This document shows, in pieces, positions 3,678-5,692 of a stretch of DNA of 5,692 bases. Below the pieces are notes generated by a model. That model was not told the DNA's origin. It searched no databases and was given only the letters and a program-made list of their open reading frames with translations. Both the position numbers and the translations under genes were made by a program. The DNA comes from a bacterium (lineage in GTDB: Bacteria > Chloroflexota > Dormibacteria > UBA8260 > Bog-877), in the NCBI GenBank assembly GCA_021791455.1, contig JAJYWM010000364.1:1-5692 (forward strand), written 5' to 3'. Numbering within the stretch: the stretch's first letter is position 1; the number at the start of each line of letters is the position of its first letter.

Positions 3678-5692
3678 GAGGCCGGAGGACAGTTGTTGGC
3701 CGGGACCGCGCCCGATGACGCCGGAGAGCGCGATTCACCGCGACGGCTCGCCCGGGCGCAGACCATGGATGCCATCCGAGCGCGGAATCCGGCTGCATTT
3801 CGCGCCTGTAGGTCGCCGGGATTGCCCGTGGCCCTAGACCTCCTGGGGCTCGACGGGCCCGAGCTGTTCGCCCATTTGGAGAACGGGGAGAGCATGGCCC
3901 TCCCCGATGGTGGGCTGCTCCTGCATGGCCTGGTCGCCGCCCAGGCGGCCGCGACGCCGCATCTCCCAGCGGTCATCGCCCCCGATGGGCAGCTCACATA
4001 TGCAGAGCTGGAGGAGCGGGCGACCCGGGTTGCGGCCGACGTCCAGCGATACGGGGTAGGCCCGGATGTCCTGGTCGGGATCTGCCTGGAGCGCTCGTGC
4101 CAGTTCGTGGTGGCCCTTTATGCGGCCCTGAAGGCAGGGGGCGCCTACCTGCCGCTGGACCCGGAGCAGCCGATGGCCCGCCTGGCGGGGATCCTGGACG
4201 AAGCAGCCCCGGCCGTGGTGATAACCGAGGGCCGCCTGGTAGAGAGATTGCCCGAGTCCGGACCACCGCAGGTGCTCATCGAGCGCGCCCAGCTGGCCCC
4301 GGGACCTCTGGATGCTTTGGCCCCCAGCGCGACCGGCGGGAGAGATCTGGCCTACGTGATCTACACCTCGGGCTCCACCGGTAAGCCCAAGGGAGTGATG
4401 ATCGAGCACCGGTCCATCACGAATCATCTGCTCTGGCGCGGGCGTTGGCTGGGGATGCTCAGCCGCGACCGGGTGCTGCAGAAGGCGCCCATGGGCTTCG
4501 ACGTCTCGGTGTGGGAGATTTTCTGCCCGCTCATCCGGGGCGCGGCCACCGTGCTGCTGGAGCCGAGCGGTCAGCGCGATCCGCGGGCCATTGGGCTTGC
4601 GATAAGGCGCTCCGGGGTGACCATGGTGAGCTTCACGCCGTCCATGCTCCGCCTCTTCCTCGAGGAGGGAGAGGCGGAGCGCTGTCGGTCCCTGCGGGAG
4701 GTGGTGGTCGGGGGGGAGGCGTTGAGCGGTGCGCTCGCCGCCGAAGCCCACCGCAGGTTTGGCGATGGCGTCCGCTTCAGCAACCTCTACGGGCCGACCG
4801 AGACCACCGTGGTGTCCACCTTCTGGCCCTATCAGGAAGGGGAGGACCCGGTCCCGATCGGAAGGCCGGTCGCCAACACTCAGGTATGTGTGTTGGATTC
4901 CGACATGCGGCGCGTGCCCCGGGGCGAGGTCGGCGAGATCTTCATCGGTGGAGTCGGCCTCGCCCGCGGGTACCTCCAACACCCCGAATTGACCGAGCAA
5001 CAATTCGTTCCCCACCCGTTCCGCCCCGGGGAGCGGCTCTACCGCACGGGAGACATGGGCTCTTGGCGCAGCGACGGGGCTTTGATGTTCGGCGGCCGGG
5101 TGGACGGCCAGGTGAAGGTGCGCGGCAACCGGGTGGAGCTGGCCGAGATTGAGCTGGCGCTAGTGCACCGGGCCAGGTTGGCCCAAGCCAAGGTGATGGT
5201 CCGTCGCGACGCGGTTGGTGACTCGTCGCTGGTTGCCTACGTGGTTCCGAGTCACGCTTATGGCCCCTCACCGACGGCGGCCGACCTGCGCACGGCTCTG
5301 AGCGAAGTGCTGCCGCAGTACATGATTCCGTCGGAGTTCGTGGTGGTCGATTCCCTGCCGGTCAACTCGTCCGGGAAGGCCGTGCTGAAGGTTGACCCAG
5401 ATCAGGGGGGAGGGGAGGAGGAGCCGCCAGCGCAGCAGTCCGTGCCCCTGTATCTGCTCGCTCCCACCGTCGAGGCCGTCTCCAGCATGGAACTATTCGG
5501 TAGGGGTTTGGGACTCACCCCTCCCGCCGTGATCCTGCCTCCCCGTCCCGAGCTTCTCGATGGTGGTGGTGACGGGACCTGCGCGGATGCGGTCCTCGCC
5601 ACCATCAGGCGCATGCAACCGCGGGGCCCCTACCTGCTCGCAGGGTATGGGAAGGCGGGCAGTGTCGCCTACCATGTCGCCACCGCGCTCGA
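3675..5692 (+). CDS. NRPS-type adenylation protein fused to a degenerate thioesterase-like domain (3' end outside window)
   Basis: A cytoplasmic enzyme expected to activate an amino acid as its adenylate. 672 codons are visible and the frame runs off the right edge. Residues 1-80 are an extension with no recognised domain. The adenylation domain has A1 LTYAEL (107), A2 LKAGGAYLPLD (152), A3 YTSGSTGKPKG (230-240), A4 FDVSVW (275-280), A5 NLYGPTE (370-376), A6 GEIFIGG (420), A7 YRTGD (456-460), A8 from 474 (GRVDGQVKVRG), A9 LPQYMIPS (546) and the A10 lysine K568. By alignment to GrsA PheA the specificity residues are D276 V277 W280 S319 V344 G346 L371 V379 V380 K568; I cannot assign a substrate. 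No carrier domain (DxFFxLGGxS) follows. After an acidic linker (575-589), residues 590-672 align to the start of a type I thioesterase (VPLYLL...GPYLLAGYGKAG). The nucleophile Ser is replaced by Gly659 and the early HG segment is missing (Ala596). The thioesterase-like part is probably inactive in hydrolysis. Confidence 0.92.
   Translation, partial: MEAGGQLLAGTAPDDAGERDSPRRLARAQTMDAIRARNPAAFRACRSPGLPVALDLLGLDGPELFAHLENGESMALPDGGLLLHGLVAAQAAATPHLPAVIAPDGQLTYAELEERATRVAADVQRYGVGPDVLVGICLERSCQFVVALYAALKAGGAYLPLDPEQPMARLAGILDEAAPAVVITEGRLVERLPESGPPQVLIERAQLAPGPLDALAPSATGGRDLAYVIYTSGSTGKPKGVMIEHRSITNHLLWRGRWLGMLSRDRVLQKAPMGFDVSVWEIFCPLIRGAATVLLEPSGQRDPRAIGLAIRRSGVTMVSFTPSMLRLFLEEGEAERCRSLREVVVGGEALSGALAAEAHRRFGDGVRFSNLYGPTETTVVSTFWPYQEGEDPVPIGRPVANTQVCVLDSDMRRVPRGEVGEIFIGGVGLARGYLQHPELTEQQFVPHPFRPGERLYRTGDMGSWRSDGALMFGGRVDGQVKVRGNRVELAEIELALVHRARLAQAKVMVRRDAVGDSSLVAYVVPSHAYGPSPTAADLRTALSEVLPQYMIPSEFVVVDSLPVNSSGKAVLKVDPDQGGGEEEPPAQQSVPLYLLAPTVEAVSSMELFGRGLGLTPPAVILPPRPELLDGGGDGTCADAVLATIRRMQPRGPYLLAGYGKAGSVAYHVATAL

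Noticed and set aside
3834..5015. A 393-codon open frame on the minus strand.
   Set aside because: It lies opposite the adenylation domain, whose core motifs are unmistakable in the plus frame, and its His/Gln/Gly-rich product is typical of an antisense shadow.

Overview
The window is high-GC bacterial DNA in which all three confidently called genes lie on the + strand. G/C-ending codons dominate but are not near-exclusive: CTA, ATA, AGA and AGG codons occur in genes. A high-GC soil or marine bacterium is therefore more likely than a typical Streptomyces, but nothing in the window fixes the phylum. Coding density is low, with two stretches of about 650 and 790 bp that hold no gene I can identify.

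Layout. (1) Positions 2-193: a possible C-terminal end of a protein running in from the left, with a helix-turn-helix-like stretch. (2) 194-913: no convincing gene, only two tiny ORFs that have good ribosome-binding sites. (3) 914-2146: a GT-B fold, family-4-type glycosyltransferase of 410 aa. (4) 2147-2330: a gap holding a perfect 8-bp inverted repeat, a candidate terminator without a U-tract. (5) 2331-2885: a RimJ/RimL-type GNAT acetyltransferase. (6) 2886-3674: a long non-coding stretch with several good hairpins, one of which pairs a strong Shine-Dalgarno sequence with an upstream CTCCTCC. (7) 3675-5692: a large NRPS-type gene that leaves the window on the right.

The NRPS-type gene is the item to look at. 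It has a complete adenylation domain with motifs A1-A10. About 15-20 residues after the A10 lysine it passes straight into sequence that aligns without gaps to the start of a type I thioesterase domain. No carrier-protein domain lies between them. The thioesterase-like part has Gly where the nucleophilic Ser of GxSxG should be, and it lacks the usual His-Gly-Gly segment near its N-terminus. This would be an A-(pseudo)TE protein without its own carrier.

Together, an amino-acid-activating enzyme, a glycosyltransferase and an N-acetyltransferase fit the edge of a small natural-product locus: an activated amino acid or peptide that may be glycosylated and acylated. That link is inference from neighbourhood and shared strand only. 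The long gaps argue against one tight operon.
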